A DNA stretch of 6,171 nucleotides from an uncultured Nitrosomonadales bacterium (GTDB lineage: Bacteria; Pseudomonadota; Gammaproteobacteria; Burkholderiales; Gallionellaceae), in NCBI GenBank assembly GCA_903934275.1, contig CAIZNF010000019.1:1-6171 (forward strand). Reading direction: 5' to 3'. This document shows positions 5,335 to 6,171 of this stretch, in pieces (within the stretch, counting starts at the first letter, position 1; each line of letters starts with the position of its first letter). A program made the translations under genes and the position numbers. The notes beneath the pieces were generated by a model. The model saw only the letters and a list, made by a program, of their open reading frames with translations. It ran no database searches and was not told the origin of the DNA.

Positions 5335-6171
5335 ATTTCACCATGCCATTCATTGCCGGCCAATAGGGTTTTCCAGAGCTGCACGTAGAAATCAACGCTC
5401 TGTTTACCAGATTTGAGTATTCTCGGATTCTGGCCGATGGCCTCCTCAAAGGAGTAGCCGGTGATTGCGGTGAATTTTTTGTTGACGTACTTGATGATGC
5501 CGTTCAGATCGGTGATGACCACGGTGGCCGGGCTGTTTTCCACGGCACGGGAAAGCATGAGCAATTTTTGCTGGGTTTGTACGCGCTCGGTAATATCTTG
5601 AATAATGGCTATGCCGTAAATGAATTTCCCGTTTTCATCCCGCATGGCGGAAACGGTGAGGTCTCCATGCAATATGCCGCCATTTTTGCAGACGTATCTT
5701 TTCTGTATGTTGAAGTAATTGACTTCCCCTGCAAGCAGCTTATTTACCCACATCGAATTTAGCTCGATATCGTCGGAGTGGGTTATTCCCTTAAAATCGT
5801 GCGTCAACAATTCACGTTCGGAGTAGCCGGTCATTTCACTGAATGCCTTGTTGACCTTCAGATACTTGTAATCCGGGCCCAGCAGATTCATTCCCACTTT
5901 GGAATAATCAAAAATGGATCTGAACCGTTCCTCACTTGCGCGCAACGCCTGCTCCGCCTGCTGGCGCTCGGCCAGTTCTTGTTTTATCGTCTGAGAGGCT
6001 TGCATGGCGCGTGTGCGGCCGACCACCAGCATCCAGACAAACAGTGTAAAAAACAAACTTGCGCCGATACCAATAGCGGCAACGGTACGGGGTTTTTCTT
6101 TATCGGCTTGCGCATCAAATTCGGGCAGAGAATGGACACCAATCGTCCAGGTGTGCCCGGCGACGCTGATG
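5169..6171 (-). CDS. CHASE(end)-TM-PAS-PAS sensor part of the same c-di-GMP protein (upstream frame, runs off right edge)
   Basis: The frame is open to the window edge, so the TTG at 6056 is not the start; the true start lies outside. The first visible residues (ISVAGHTWTIGV and onward) resemble the end of a periplasmic CHASE sensor domain. A membrane helix follows (about 6090-6015, TVAAIGIGASLFFTLFVWML), then basic residues and a short coiled coil (QTIKQELAERQQAEQALR). PAS domain 1 begins at SEERFRSIFD (about 5936) and ends at DITER; PAS domain 2 begins at about LSRAVENSPA (5550). Sequence meaning is lost after NKKK (about 5318): the remaining 49 codons to TGA at 5171-5169 are out of frame (rich in Ser, Pro, Arg and Lys) and match nothing expected of a PAS domain. 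The correct continuation, KNGELYLEQVSISPIMDE, lies one frame over. The intact protein would be a membrane-bound periplasmic sensor controlling c-di-GMP. The CHASE call rests on a short fragment. Confidence 0.85.
   Translation of the reverse strand, partial: ISVAGHTWTIGVHSLPEFDAQADKEKPRTVAAIGIGASLFFTLFVWMLVVGRTRAMQASQTIKQELAERQQAEQALRASEERFRSIFDYSKVGMNLLGPDYKYLKVNKAFSEMTGYSERELLTHDFKGITHSDDIELNSMWVNKLLAGEVNYFNIQKRYVCKNGGILHGDLTVSAMRDENGKFIYGIAIIQDITERVQTQQKLLMLSRAVENSPATVVITDLNGIIKYVNKKFTAITGYSFEEAIGQNPRILKSGKQSVDFYVQLWKTLLAGNEWHGEMCNKKKMANCILSRFPFLPSWTSKGKFPILSPSKRISPTRRKPKRPSGCRPTSIL
5318..5324 (-). other. A7 homopolymer at the frame break of the c-di-GMP gene
   Basis: Seven A's on the coding (minus) strand lie within AACAAG-A7-TGGC. 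The upstream frame reads Asn-Lys-Lys-Lys-Met-Ala; with eight A's it would read Asn-Lys-Lys-Lys-Asn-Gly-Glu, the normal PAS sequence NKKKNGELY. So one A is missing, or one A is regained by -1 ribosomal or transcriptional slippage. The site is not an ideal tandem -1 slippery heptamer, because the base before AAA AAA is G. RNA polymerase slippage on the A-run, a sequencing or assembly error, and a true mutation all remain open. Confidence 0.85.

Noticed and set aside
1..6171. CRISPR array, tRNA, rRNA, insertion sequence ends, prophage or integron sites
   Set aside because: No regularly spaced repeats, cloverleaf-like segments, transposase or integrase frames, or terminal inverted repeats with target duplications were seen.

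Overview
The window (6,171 bp, roughly balanced GC) is compact bacterial DNA in which every convincing gene lies on the minus strand. Reading in the direction of transcription, from right to left, the order is: a membrane-anchored CHASE-PAS-PAS-GGDEF-EAL cyclic-di-GMP protein that runs off the right edge; a DHH/DHHA1 phosphoesterase; the RNA ligase RtcB; a small conserved-looking protein of unknown function just behind rtcB; and the N-terminal 168 residues of an unrecognised protein that runs off the left edge. The protein styles and gene mix suggest a Gram-negative proteobacterium. My guess is a betaproteobacterium of the Nitrosomonadales/Gallionellaceae kind, but no marker gene here proves it.

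Region by region. 1-504: partial hypothetical gene, missed by a search for complete ORFs because its stop lies outside the window. 505-853: 349 bp with no convincing gene. 854-2532: rtcB and its small downstream neighbour, 59 bp apart and probably cotranscribed; neither rtcA nor the rtcR regulator is in the window. 2533-2804: intergenic, with an inverted repeat beside a weak -10 box. 2805-3737: DHH phosphoesterase; its ribosome binding site points to a start four codons inside the longest ORF. 3738-3894: intergenic, with a consensus TATAAT for the DHH gene and a cluster of short repeats. 3895-6171: the c-di-GMP gene, broken into two reading frames at a run of seven A's within the second PAS domain.

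The c-di-GMP protein keeps its GGDEF motif, an RxxD inhibitory site and the recognisable catalytic residues of the EAL domain, so both domains look active apart from the frame break. The break is a sequencing error, a recent mutation, or a slippage or phase-variation switch. The next gene encodes a DHH-DHHA1 enzyme, a superfamily that includes nanoRNases able to cut pGpG, the product of EAL enzymes. A link between the two is possible but only inferred. RtcB points to RNA repair. I found no transposon, CRISPR array, tRNA or rRNA, and no clearly new multi-gene system. The most useful leads are the A7 frame break, the RtcB-neighbour protein, and the unrecognised left-edge gene.
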